Notes under the pieces: generated by a model
Databases searched by the model: none
Told to the model about the DNA's origin: nothing
The model's input: the letters and a program-made list of their open reading frames with translations, nothing else
Shown: in pieces, positions 22,487-32,639 of the stretch
Layout of the letters: each line of letters begins with the position of its first letter
Numbering within the stretch: the stretch's first letter is position 1
Position numbers and translations under genes: made by a program
Assembly (NCBI RefSeq): GCF_943734655.1
Contig: NC_071353.1
Span: 135,135,907-135,199,906, forward strand
DNA length: 64,000 nucleotides
Direction: 5' to 3'
From: Sabethes cyaneus
Lineage: Eukaryota; Arthropoda; Insecta; Diptera; Culicidae

Positions 22487-22545
22487 GTTCAGCTGCACCA
22501 CAGGGTAGTAATCTGAGGCCGCTTCTTTTTTTCTAAATCAACGGC
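22487..22545 (+). pseudogene. LINE reverse-transcriptase scrap
   Basis: From 22495 the plus strand reads APQGSNLRPLLFF, the conserved PQGS block of LINE reverse transcriptase, then a stop. Flanking text to 22740 is not clearly alignable. Remnant only. Confidence 0.5.
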
Positions 22546-23559
22546 GCAGGATGGCAACTTCACAAAATCCGAAGCTACAGGAAAAAGTTGTGAAAGTTTG
22601 GAACTTTGATTACAACATAGCAGATTGGGCGAATGACCGCGCGATGTAAAGTTGAAGCGTGGATTATACGCGTTCACATTCTGCTGGTTGATCAAAGTCA
22701 TTAAGATGTTCCTCCCTAGTGATGAGTTGCGAAAGCAACCCACACGGTTCGGTACTCAGTCAGTTGTATCTACCACGAGACTACGATGAGTGCCTCATAC
22801 CGGTAGCTTCCCGGATCGAGTCGGACAAGGTTTATCACGGCTTTTGTTTTTTTAAGCCAGGTCTAGGTCTTCTGGTCGATACGTGTTGAATCGCCGTCCG
22901 AGCCTTTCCTGTCACCACTGGATCCGCGCAATGCGCAGGCAAGTTTCCCCAATCAAAAGGTAATAATCATAGGCGATATCGACGCTGCGTTTATTCCGAA
23001 CGTCAATAAAGCTCCGGGTGATCCATTTTCGGCTAAGGCACATGTGGTCGATTTGATTTACGCTGTATCCAACTTGTGTCTAAAATTGTCATCTCGGGAT
23101 TGGGAAGCACAATCAAGTTGTCGTTCTCGATTGTATCCTATTTAGTCACAGTACTGTTAACAATATCCGTTTTATTGTACTCTTGTGGTGGTCTCATGAC
23201 CAATTTTTGGCGAAAAGTGTGCAAGAAAATTTATATTGTTACTTGTGATAATCGATTCTGTCGAGTGTACACGACAACAGATGGCGATTGCATCGACTTG
23301 GTGACAGAGGTACAACAACTGGCAAGCAAACAATGACTCAATCTAGTAATAAAACACGGTGATTAAACATTAAACGATTGAAACATATGTGAGGCTGGAA
23401 ATTCAACGCGAGACAGTAAAATTAAAAGTTGTTTATTGACGACTCTCTTAGAGTTCCCAAAACCAAAAGCTGGAATCGGTCCTCATAGCAGGGAAGATAG
23501 ACGCCGCTGTAGATGCGGCAGAACGATACGAATAAATCTTCATTAAACACATTCTATTC
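22546..23559. other. Unassigned DNA, possible LINE debris
   Basis: About 22961-23095 reads KVIIIGDIDAAFIPNV and onward, reminiscent of the GDFNA block of LINE endonucleases, but the following residues do not fit any clade I know. The 86-codon frame at 23076-23336 has a hydrophobic stretch and no recognisable domain. Confidence 0.3.
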
Positions 23560-24225
23560 TAGGAAATCAGCTAACGTCTTCGTGATTCCGATCGAAATGC
23601 GATTACCATAGTTGATGATCCGATCAAGGTGGGAACAAAAGCGACTAGTGCAATTTCTTCAATTCGCCTGGATCCTCGGCCCGAAGATGACCTAACATGA
23701 ATCACCTTATCAGCTTTCCATCGGAACACGACTGAAACGCAGATAGCTTCATTTGTCTCTAAGTGCCTGAAACTGGTAGCAAACGTAAAACTCAAAGTAT
23801 TCAACCTGGCCCCTAGAGGAAAGGATTTAAATACGCCTAATTACGTCTCATTTAAAATTGGATTAAGCGGGCGATTTAAAGAAAAAGCGCTATCTTGCGA
23901 CTCATGGCCCGAACATATCCGGTTTCGGCAATTCGAAAACAATCGTGCAAAAAACTTACCGATACCGGTGGTCAGTCTATCTCTATCGGAATCTCCTGGA
24001 ACGACAACTCCATCAGCTACAAGTTTGCCGAGCATGGAAGTAGAAGAACTACTGGTTTGCCAGGACGCACGCATCGAGGCATAATGGGAGCTCCTTCTGA
24101 CCCCGTAACAACCTCGTCTTGTTCCTCAGTTAACTTTACAAACAACGTTTGTTTATCTTATTGCTGCCAGAGAAAACCCGGCGCGCGTTGCTACGCCATT
24201 CCAAAAAGGGGGTAGATGCATAATA
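23560..24225 (+). pseudogene. LINE ORF1-like fragment, copy 1
   Basis: In changing frames it reads RPEDDL, TPNYVSFKIGLSGRFKEKAL then SCDSWPEHIRF with QFENNRAKNLP. The same run occurs at 35591-36010 (NTLNYVSFKIGLCGRFKEKS; SWPEDIRFPEFEN). The order S-F-K-I-G-L ... W-P-x-x-I-x-x-R-E-F resembles RNA-binding ORF1 domains of insect LINEs. Stops and frameshifts interrupt it. The endonuclease fragment of the same family lies at 26035, separated by later insertions. Confidence 0.6.
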
Positions 24226-24484
24226 CTGAAGACTTGCTTAAGTGTAATCTTGCAACCAAGAGCTTTCTTTTTGACAAACCAAGATATTACTAATTCATAC
24301 CACAAATTTCTAATCCCACGTAACAATTTGGTTTTTTTTACCATCCGTTAAAATGATAGTGTTGGCAAAATCGCAATAAAAAATCAGTGCAGTTCCTTTG
24401 AAATCAGTTGAAGACTGGTCAGAAATCATGGACTTAGAGAAATCAGTTTTGTTCCAAATTTACTCTATATTTTAGTATGGAAGG

Positions 24485-25762
24485 CAACACTCGCGGCCTA
24501 CGGCCATCTCGCCCTGAATCATCTAGTGTTACTATAAGCAGTTTTTGGTGGTATTGGTAATGCCTAATGTTTTTTGTCGCCCCAGAAGGGAAAGGAGGCA
24601 CAAACTACCAAAGAAAAAAAACGTGCTTTCAAAAATGTGGGCATGGTGGAGGCCACAATTTTTTCCATTTGCTTTATTATTTCTCGAGTTATGCAGTAAT
24701 TTGAGTTTTATTTGTATGAGAGCCCCCCTTCGAGAGGGGAGAGGGGTCTCAATCTGCCATACAAAAAAAATTGCCTCCAAAAACCTTAAGTTGCCAAATT
24801 TGGTTCCATTTGCTCGATTAGTTCCCAAGTTATGCAGAAATTTGTACTTCATTAGTATAGAAACCACCCCTTCTAAAGGGAAAAGGGGTCTTGAACCAAC
24901 ATGGAAAAAATCCTGTCTCTAGAAACCCGCACACGCCAAATTTGGTTCCATTTGCTTGATTAATAGACAAGTTATAAGGAAATTTTGGGTTATTTGTATG
25001 GAAGGATAACCCCCCCCCCCCGCCTCCCTATTAGAGGAAGGATGGGGCTTAATCCACCATAGAAAAAAATTCTGCCTCCAAGAACCTTTTTGGTTGACAA
25101 ATTTGGTTCCATTTGCTTGATTCCCGAGTTCCCGAGTTATGCAGAAATTTGTACTTCTTTTGTTTGGAGCCACCCTTTCTAGAGGGGGGAGGGGTCTTGA
25201 ACCACCATAGAAAAAAAAAATCGGTCTCTAGAAACCCCCACACGCTAAATTGGTTCCATTTGCTTGAATACTTCCCAAGTTATGCTGAAATTTGTGTTTC
25301 ATTTGTGTGGAAGCCCCCCCCCCCGCCTTCTAGAGGGAGGTGGGGTCTTAAACCATCATAGAAAAAAATTCTGCCTCCAGTAACCCCCTTCATGCCAAAT
25401 TTGGTTTTATTTGCTTGACTAATAGTCGAGTTATGAGGAAATTTTTGTTTTATTTGTATGGGAGCCCCCCCTCTTAGAGAAAGCAAGGGTCACAGTCCAC
25501 CATAGAAAAAAAATCTGCCTCTAAAAACCTTTACGTGCCAAATTTGGTTCCATTTGCTCCATTAGTTTCCGAGTTATGCAGAAATTTGCATGTTTCATTT
25601 GTATGGGAGCCCCCCTTTCTAATGGGGGAATGGGCCTCAAACCATGCTAACAACATTCTTCACATCATACGCAATGTGTATGCCAAGTTTCATCAAAATC
25701 CGTCGAGCGGTTTGCGAGTCTAAACCGGACACACGAACAGCATTTCATTTATATATATAGTT
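24485..25762 (+). repeat. Element of ~145-bp tandem units, copy 1
   Basis: Opens with a hairpin-like AACACTCGCGGCC...CTAGTGTT block, then seven units about 140-168 bp apart. Each reads 'gccaaatttggttccatttg', a 'cgagttatgc' phrase, 'gaaatttgt', 'catttgtatg' and a C run with 'agagggg'. It closes with TTTGCGAGTCTAAACCGGAC and CATTTATATATATAG. The overlapping frames on both strands are products of the units. It is a recurring mosquito-type repeat; a second copy is at 27121 and an inverted piece at 63421. Confidence 0.7.
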
Positions 25763-25767
25763 AAAAT

Positions 25768-26025
25768 CTAAACACTATATAATTGACCGCTGTAGTACAT
25801 ACTAAGTCTTCGTCTCAACATATTCGGTGTCATATCCAAAGTTATAATATTCTGAAGCCCGTTAAACTCGTGCAGGAACCTGCATGTCGCTTCATACTGC
25901 GTATAGTTTCTGCTTCGTACAGGAGGCTCGAATGTTCTGCGCCGACGAAGTACAGCGGGACTCCTATTTAAACTTAATTTGTCGCTTAACACTTGGCTTC
26001 TTACTAGACTAGACAATACATTCAC
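25768..26025 (-). pseudogene. LINE C-terminal fragment, minus strand
   Basis: Minus-strand text RRRRTFEPPVRSRNYTQYEA then CRFLHEFN and MTPNMLRRRL follows the C-terminal signature of Jockey-like LINEs (x-R-T-x-Y-x-x-x ... x-F-N ... F-D-x-x ... R-R-L). Compare the tails at 15680-15848 and 36500-36650. Only the last ~80 codons survive. Confidence 0.55.
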
Positions 26026-26034
26026 AAAGAAGGT

Positions 26035-26600
26035 GTCAGGTGTTTGGTCCCGAATATAAAGTTTTTCGATGCGACCGTGGGCCCAGAAATAGTCGGAAGT
26101 TAATGGGCGGTGGCGTGCTTGTCGCGGTTAATCAGAGACTGATAGCAAAATTGATCGAAAATGATCAATGGAGCAGTATTGAGCAAGTGAGGGTGTGTAT
26201 CGAGTTCACTAACTACAGGTTGTTCCTGTATGGAATTTACATTCCCCCCGATCGAATACGAGACGAAGGTCTGATCGACGTTCACTCCCGCTCGATAATG
26301 TCAGTGATCGATTTGGCAACAGCAACCGACGAGCTCATTATTATCGGTGATTTTAACCTGCCAGGACTTTTATGGCAACCATCCAGTAATGGTTTACTCC
26401 ATTTGGATCCCGATTACTCCACTATGCGCAGTGCAGCATTACGGCTTCTAGACTGCTACAGTTCTACCATTTTGCGATAAATGAACCACGTGACCAACGA
26501 GAACATTCGCTGTCTGGATCTCTGCTTCACCAGCGCCACAGGATGTTGCTCCAGTGCTTTCGCTCACTCCGTCGCCACTAGTTAAGGAAGTGCCCAGTAA
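26035..26600 (+). pseudogene. LINE endonuclease fragment (AP-type)
   Basis: The frame 26040-26480 contains YKVFRCDRGP, GGGVLVAVNQ, FLYGIYIPPDRI and TDELIIIGDFNLPGLLW, the order of motifs in apurinic-type endonucleases of Jockey-group LINEs (the GDFN is a catalytic-site motif). After the stop the text continues NENIRCLDLCFTS and SLTPSPLVKEV, the end of the endonuclease domain. The N-terminal catalytic residues lie upstream of the break. The same family occurs at 36210-36470. It is probably the downstream part of the LINE whose ORF1 is at 23560. Confidence 0.75.
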
Positions 26601-27120
26601 ACCATTTGGTTTGTATATCCTATTTACAACTGAGGTATGCGAAATCATATCTGAACGAAAAAGTTATATTTCACGCCATATAAGAACATATATGTACCAA
26701 AGTGGAGGCGACATACGAGCGAAAATTTTAACAACTATTTGTAATTCTATTTTGCGTAGTTTTTATAACACGCAACTAAATACTCCTGAATATATGATTA
26801 AGATATAATCAAATATTGCAATCGTCTATACTGCTTTATAATTCACAGTCATGAATTGTATATGAAGACACGCACGACTGCAAAACAACTTATTGTTCAC
26901 TTCGGTTTGACATAGTCTAACCATTATGCAATTCCAATGTGAAATTAACATGAAAACGATTTAATGTGAACTTTCTATTACGATTTTGTGTTATCTGGGT
27001 GAGACATCACCCTCCACTAGTGCTTACCCTCAGCAATCACCACTCGAATCTAACAAAAACTATCCCTCCTGTTTCGTATGACTTTCGAAATGCTGAGACG
27101 CTTCCGACGGCGGGTCGCTG
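26601..27120. other. Unassigned DNA
   Basis: No recognisable feature between the LINE fragment and the next tandem-unit element. Confidence 0.4.
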
Positions 27121-27849
27121 GTAACACTCGCGGCCGTCTCGCCCTGAATGATCTAGTGTTACTATAGATGGTTTTTGTGGTCTTGTTATTGACTAATGTT
27201 TTATGGAAGAGTCTCGAATTTCTCGAGTTCGATTAGTCTTTGAGTTACGCAAAAATTTCTGCTTTATTTGTATGAGAGTCCTTATCCTCCTACCACAGGG
27301 GTGAGAGGTCTATAACCATCAAAAAATAAATTTAAGTCTTTAAAATCCCCCACATGCCAAATTTGGTTCCATTTGATTAAATAGTTCGGGAGTTATGAGG
27401 AAATTTGTATTTCATTTGTATGGGAGCCCCTCCTCCTAAAAAGGTAAGAGGTCCTAATTTATCGTAGAAAAAAATCTTCCCTCCAAAAACACCCACATGC
27501 CAAATATGGTTTCATTTGATTGATTAGTTCTCGAGTTATGAGGAAATTTGTAATTCATTTGTATAGGAGCACCCCCTCCTAAAGTTGGGAGGGGTCCTAA
27601 ATTCATAGAAAAAACACTTGCCTCAAAAAACTTTCACATGCCAAATTTGGTTCCATTTGCTTGATTAGTTCTCGAGTTATGAGGAAATTTGTATTTCATT
27701 TGTATGGAAGTCCTCCTCTTAGTGGGGGGAGGGGTCTCTAACCATCATAAGAACCTTCCCTGGCACCAAAAACCCCTACATGCACATTTTCACGCCGGTC
27801 GGATCAGTGGTTTTCGATTCTATAAGGAACATACCGACAGACAGAAATC
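27121..27849 (+). repeat. Element of ~145-bp tandem units, copy 2
   Basis: Opens with GTAACACTCGCGGCCGTCTC and CTAGTGTTACTATAG as copy 1 does, then four units with 'gagttatgag' phrases at about 27247, 27385, 27531 and 27673 (138-146 bp apart). It ends with a phrase on TTCACGCCGGTCGGATCAGT and runs straight into the Helitron at 27850. Same orientation as copy 1. Confidence 0.7.
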
Positions 27850-28616
27850 CATCTATATATATATAAAAGTAAGCGTGAGTATGTTTGTATGTTCCACCAT
27901 AACTCCAGAACGTCTTGACCGTTCTCCACCAAACTTGGCATACATGTTCCTTGATATAAAAGAATCAGCACTGGGGGGTTGACAATAAGGGAGGGAGGAT
28001 TACTAACAGAGGGGGGGGGAGGTCATAGCTCCGATATGCCTAGACGGCTCTTCATCAAACTTGGCACATATGTTCCTTGACATAAAGGAATCAGAACTGT
28101 TAGGTTGCCAAAAGAAGGGAGCCCTAACAAGGGGCTAAGTAAAAGGTGTTGCGTTTCTCTTGCATTTAAATTGATTACAGTGCAAGTGACTTTGAGAAAC
28201 GAGGGGAGTTCCACCGAAGAGGAATATATAGTAAAAAAGATCTTTGTTTCCATAGAGCAAAGCAATGCATAATTAGCTACGTGACAGAAGAGGGAGCTGA
28301 CTGGGAAAGAACCGACAAGTAGGGGGACGAGAAACGTGAGTATGAATGTATGTTTCGTCATAGTTTCGGAACTTCTGGACTTCTGTTCTTCGTTAAACGT
28401 CGTTTGTCAAACATATGTATTCTGGCATAAAAGAATTAGCGCGGGGGGGTTGAAAAAAGACGGAGATGGTCTCTTACAAGGGGAGAGAAAGGTTCAAATG
28501 GATAAAGGGGTGCGTTCTTCTTACATTTGGAACGATAGCAGTTGTACAAGTTGCTGGATTTCTGAAAGGGGGAATTTATGCAAAGGGGCCCCGAGTATGA
28601 TCAGGCAATCAGCTAG
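27850..28616 (+). mobile_element. Helitron-like element, near-complete
   Basis: Begins TCTATATATATATAAAAGTA after an A and ends AATCAGCTAG before a T, fitting Helitron rules (5' TC, 3' CTRR, insertion between A and T). A GC hairpin GGGGCCCC lies about 35 bp before the end. The interior has two tandem ~115-bp units with CCAAACTTGGCATACATGTT then CCTTGATATAAAAGAATCAG. No Rep/helicase, so non-autonomous. The frame at 28023-28361 is incidental. Closely related to the copy at 16834. Confidence 0.7.
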
Positions 28617-28683
28617 TTTTAATAAATAACATAGCAAAAAAACTAAGACAGCTAATTGGGTTTGATAAATTAGATTAACTTCC

Positions 28684-29067
28684 TTGCCAAAAAAATTCTA
28701 CAGCTCTATCAGTCGAACTCTAACCGTGATGGCAAAAACAATGAAGCTACTCCGTTCAGAAGTGTGCGCGTTCAAAAAACGGTACCCAGCCGCATCGAAA
28801 ACGGACATCGTGCGGCACTTTGTGGACACCGAATACGTCCGATCCGGTATCTACAACATCTTGGCACTATTGGGCCACAATCAGGGTATCAAAAGAAAGC
28901 CTGGTTTCGGGCGGCCGACGACCTTGAGCGACAAGAAGCTCCAAAAGATGCTGAAGAGGAAAACCGAGGGAAAAGTAGCTACATCGCTGCGTGCGCTTGG
29001 CCGGGAGGTCAGCGCAACCAGCTTAACAGTGAAAAAGTACCTGGCGAATATGGACACAACGCCCTAG
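28684..29067 (+). pseudogene. Mariner-type transposase, N-terminal part
   Basis: A 127-residue frame, with the likely original start at M16 (MAKTMKLLRSEV). It carries a helix-turn-helix DNA-binding region (KTDIVRHFVDTEYVRSGIYN), the linker GxGRPxxLS (GFGRPTTLSDKKLQ), and a second helical region (VSATSLTVKKYL). This is the paired-like binding domain that grips the TIRs in mariner/Tc1 transposases. The frame stops soon after LANMDTTP, before the catalytic domain, where minisatellite begins. The rest resumes at 30890. Confidence 0.8.
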
Positions 29068-29129
29068 CGTGCAGTTGGCCAGATTGGCCCCCGCCAAGGG
29101 GGCTGGCTCTAAGGGGCGCCAAAAACGGC

Positions 29130-30056
29130 CTGCACTAAAGCAAAAATATGGTCGAAAATCTGATCAACAATGTGGTCCAAAATTTGGTTTGTTATCTGAT
29201 CCAGTTTGAGAATCTGGTCTAAAATTTGATTTGAAATCTGGACCAAAAAACCAAAAGTTCAGGCTAAAAATCTGGTCTTGCTCCAATACGTGGTTCAAAA
29301 TCTGGTCCCACACCTGATCCAAAATCTGACCAAAAATGTGGTTCTAAATATTGTCCAAAACCTGGTCCAAGTTTGGTAAAAATGTGGTCCAAAATTTGGT
29401 GGAGGTCCAACGTTTGATTCAGCTTCAGAAACGAGTCCAAAATATGGCCAAAATCTAATTGAAAATTTAGTCCAAAATCTGATCCAGAATCTAGTTTTAA
29501 TCTGTTCTAAAATTTGATACAAAATCTCAAGTTTAGTTCAGGTTCATTAACTGACTCAAAATCTGATCCAAATTCTGGTTGGTGGTTTAAAATGAAATCA
29601 AATATGTGGTCCAAAATCTGGTTTAAATTTCGGTCCGGTTCTAGAATCTCGACCCAAATTTGACGCAAAATCTAGTTCAAAATCTGATAAACAAATGCGG
29701 TCCAGATTCGGGGTAAGGTCCATAATCTGGTTCAGGTCAAGAATCTGGTTCAAAATTTGATAAAAAAAAATATAGTCAAAAATCTGAACTACATAGAATC
29801 TGATGTAGCACCAAGATCTTCTTCAGGTCCAGAATATGATCAAAAATGTGGTCCAAAATCTTATTCAAGATCTGGTCTAAATCTGATAAACATGTGATCC
29901 AAAATTTAATCCAGAATCTAATGCAGATCCAGACCAGATCTAGAATCTGGGTCCAAAATCTAATCCGAAGCCTGGTCAAAAATCTGATCAAAAATGTAGT
30001 CCAAAATTTGGTCCAGAATCTAGTCCAGTTCTGTTCCAAAATTTGAAACAAAAGTA
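29130..30056. repeat. ~12-bp minisatellite (AAAATCTGGTCC), block 1
   Basis: Irregular tandem repetition of AAAATCTGGTCC with variants (AAAATCTGATCC, AAAATGTGGTCC, AGAATCTGGTTC). Some units are joined into longer ones of about 22-36 bp. Open frames of about 60-90 codons on both strands are products of the repeat. It lies inside the mariner transposase gene and continues at 30538. Confidence 0.85.
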
Positions 30057-30069
30057 ATAAAATAAAATA

Positions 30070-30402
30070 AAAACAACCTCGATATAAGACAATTCGATAT
30101 AAGACAATTTTGTCTTATATCGAAACAAATCTCTTTGACATAGCTGGTAACGATACCAGAGCTGATTTTCCATTCTGAAATCGGTGTCATGAAGATGTTC
30201 ATTATTTCAAAATAACCCCAAAAATAGTATAAAACTAATAGTTCAAACAATAATAAATAGTTCAAAAACCGTAAACACATAACACAGAGCAAAACTGGCG
30301 ACCGCTAATGCATTTTTTTAAAAACCATGTTTCGAAATAAGACAATTTCGATATAAGACAACTTTTAGAAATTATAAATTGTCTTATATCGGGGTATCCC
30401 TG
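30070..30402. mobile_element. Pogo-like MITE (CGATATAAGACAA ends)
   Basis: The right end in reverse reads CAGGGATACCCCGATATAAG, then ACAATTTA. The left end reads AACAACCTCGATATAAGACA. Flanking TA is at 30403-30404 and near 30068. Extra copies of TCGATATAAGACAA sit inside both ends, including a palindrome at 30080-30122. CAGGGxxxCCCCGATAT ends are typical of pogo/Tigger MITEs. It lies within the minisatellite, so it is younger. Confidence 0.65.
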
Positions 30403-30537
30403 TAGCTTGTTCCGAACGAATCGGGAAGCACTATTCTCGTATTCGAATAAACAAATGGAAGGAGCGTTCGAACGTTCGAATTGATTCGAACGAAAACAAG
30501 AATAAGAATTGGCTTAACTTTCGAACGAATATCATTC

Positions 30538-30830
30538 TATAGTCTAGGTTCAAAATATGGTCCAGGTTCGGAATCTGGTTCAAAACCTGATCCAAACAAT
30601 GATTGGCGGTGGTCAAAAAACGGTAACCAAAAATTTACTCCAGGTCCAAAATCTTACCCAAAATGTCATCACGAATGTAGTCCAAAATCCGGTCCAGAAT
30701 CTAATCCAAATCTGTACCAGAATCTGTTACAAAATTTGGAACAAACTCTGATAAAAAATATGGTCCAGAATTTAGCGCCGGTTCAGAATCTGGTTGGTGA
30801 TTTAAAATCTTATCAACTTGGGAAAAACAC
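30538..30830. repeat. ~12-bp minisatellite, block 2
   Basis: Continuation of block 1 (CAAAATATGGTCCAGG, GAATCTGGTT, CAAAACCTGATCC). It ends shortly before the C-terminal transposase text. A 193-codon frame (30481-31062) runs across it into the transposase in the wrong frame and is not a gene. Confidence 0.8.
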
Positions 30831-30889
30831 GGATTCAAAAAACGATGGAGTGCTAAATTGGGTCTTCGCCATGGGCGCCACAGTGTCGC

Positions 30890-31615
30890 GCTACGACTCT
30901 GCATGGACATACATGTCAGGAAGCGACATCCCGTCCACTGGTCTCGGAGCTGCAGGCAATGACGCAGCGGCAGCAGCTGAACAAAATGGTCAAGACGATT
31001 TTCCCGGCGAATCGCGACGTGGCGGTGGTGATGGACGACGAGACCTATCGTACTCTGGATAGCAACAACTGGCAGGGTACTTCGTATTTTACTTCCCCCA
31101 CGAAGGAAGTGAGCTCCGAGGTGAAGTTCATTTCACGCAACAAGTTCCTCAAGAAGGTGCTGCTATGGCTGACAATCAGCGAGAAGGGGATGTCAAAGTC
31201 GCTCTTCTTTCGCTTCGGACTGGCCGTGAACGGGGAAATTTATAGTACGAAGCGCCTGCCGGAAGTTGCGTCGTTCATCAAGAAATACCATAAACGCGAA
31301 GACGCAGTGTTCTTGCCGGGTCTGGCGTTGGTCCACTACTCGAAGCGATCCTTAGAGGAGATGGAGCGGCTGAACATCGAAGTTGGCGAATCCGCCCAAC
31401 GTCCCCCGGATGCGTTAAATCGAGAATTTCTGGGCAAACCTGAAGCGTAAGATCTACTCCAATAATTTTGTCGCGAAAACTGAGGAGGAATTGATAAATA
31501 AAACGAAGAAAGAACTCAAAAACATGCCTACAGGCATGTTTTTGACTGCCATGGCGAATGTTCCGGTTAACTATTGGACGGCCGCTCGCAAGGGCGTAGA
31601 ATTTTTTTGAAAGTA
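30890..31615 (+). pseudogene. Mariner-type transposase, C-terminal catalytic part
   Basis: The main frame contains NKMVKTIFPANRDVAVVMDD with ETYRTLD, holding the first catalytic aspartate (about 31030). Later blocks are FLKKVLLWLTISEKGMS and FLPGLALVHYSKRSLEEM. The second catalytic position, usually P-D-L-A-x-x-H-Y, is PGLA here (Gly codon about 31318-31320), so that Asp is lost. Near 31412 a small deletion removes the segment with the third acidic residue and shifts frame. The shifted frame continues IENFWANLKRKIYSNN and MANVPVNYWTAARKGVEFF. It cannot be an active nuclease. Confidence 0.8.
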
Positions 31616-31899
31616 AGCTAATATAATCATCTTCTATGGGAAATTTATCAAACTTAATTAGCTGTCGTAGTTTTTTTAAAGTCCATTTTTTTAATGCATA
31701 CGTTAACTGACGCAGATCTTTGAGCGATTCTTTGATTCTTGTATGAATATATGAATATTCCTCTTTTTCATACAAGTCTTCAATTTTTAGTATATTTTAA
31801 GAATTAAGCACTTTTCTACGAGCTAATTTTACGTTCAGGACATCAATTTTGACTAGCTTCAATGTTCAAATTATAAAATTGACTGAAGAGAAGAGATAG

Positions 31900-32290
31900 G
31901 TTTAAACTTTTACATTGTTTTCTTCCAGGACAGCAGCTTGGTCTAGGTTTAATCGAAACGAATAAATCTTTACCTGTTGGACGGGAAAGTCTCGTCGCTT
32001 TTTTCCAATGTCAAGTTGGTTGAATTCACAAGTGAATAAACTTACCGTCGCGGGCCTGGGAAGCAAAATCATGCTTATATGCGAATGGTTGATTCTTTAA
32101 TTCTTGACAGTGATTGATGTTTATGCTTATTTTGATGGCGATACATATTACATATTTTATTTTTCGATCAATTCTCAGAAAAGTTTCTGATCGATTGATG
32201 CAAATATCTTTAATATTTATTAAAAAATGGCTAAGTTATAAGCGTGCAAAACATAACCACTTTTCGTTACATGTTCATTTCTCATACTTT
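31900..32290 (+). mobile_element. GACGTAGGA-family DNA element, worn copy D
   Basis: Around 31931-32015 the text CAGCTTGGTCTAGGTTTAAT and CTGTTGGACGGGAAAGT matches the internal units of copies A and C. Around 32165-32275 CAATTCTCAGAAAAGTTTCT, GATCGATTGATG and AAGCGTGCAAAACAT parallels the right subterminal region of C in the same order. Termini are not visible. Strongly decayed copy. Confidence 0.5.
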
Positions 32291-32639
32291 TAAAATGCAC
32301 CCCAATATAGAAAACAAAAACGTAGTTCTTCATTAAAACATACCAAATTACATCTAAAAATGAAAACCTAATGTTTTATAACCGAAAGTGGAAGTTACAT
32401 GAGCGCACGGAGGTTTTGCCAAGAAGAATGAGTTGAACAGAAGCTGTTCACAGTTGGTAAAACGGGCAGGGAAGATGTGCCAAACTATTTGCTATTGATA
32501 ATTTACCACTCGACCCCGTTCCGTCAAAGCACATTGTGCCAGATTATCCAATTTTGCCACAGCATAAACAAATCTACGCACATTGCTTACTTGCTTGCCC
32601 TGTCGGATGTGATAATTGCGCTACAACACCTACTTACAC
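32291..32639. other. Unassigned DNA
   Basis: No feature recognised before GC-rich island 3. Confidence 0.4.

Larger units (their letters stand above)
28636..31677 (+). mobile_element. Mariner-type element with a satellite inside its transposase
   Basis: Terminal inverted repeats are visible: left AAAAAAACTAAGACAGCTAA with TTGGGTTTGATAAATT (28636-28671), right in reverse AAAAAAACTACGACAGCTAA with TTAAGTTTGATAAATT (31642-31677). Subterminal AAAAAAATTC is also mirrored (28689, 31607). Between lie the N- and C-terminal parts of one transposase, in the right order, split by about 1.75 kb of ~12-bp minisatellite and a pogo-like MITE. The outer TA could not be fixed. Confidence 0.75.

Noticed and set aside
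24485..25762. CRISPR array (regular repeats with spacers)
   Set aside because: Units are ~145 bp without unique spacers, in eukaryotic repeat DNA; no cas-like genes.
30481..31062. 193-codon open frame
   Set aside because: It joins minisatellite text to transposase DNA in the wrong frame; the true transposase frame starts at about 30890-30959 and is recognisable by MDDE.
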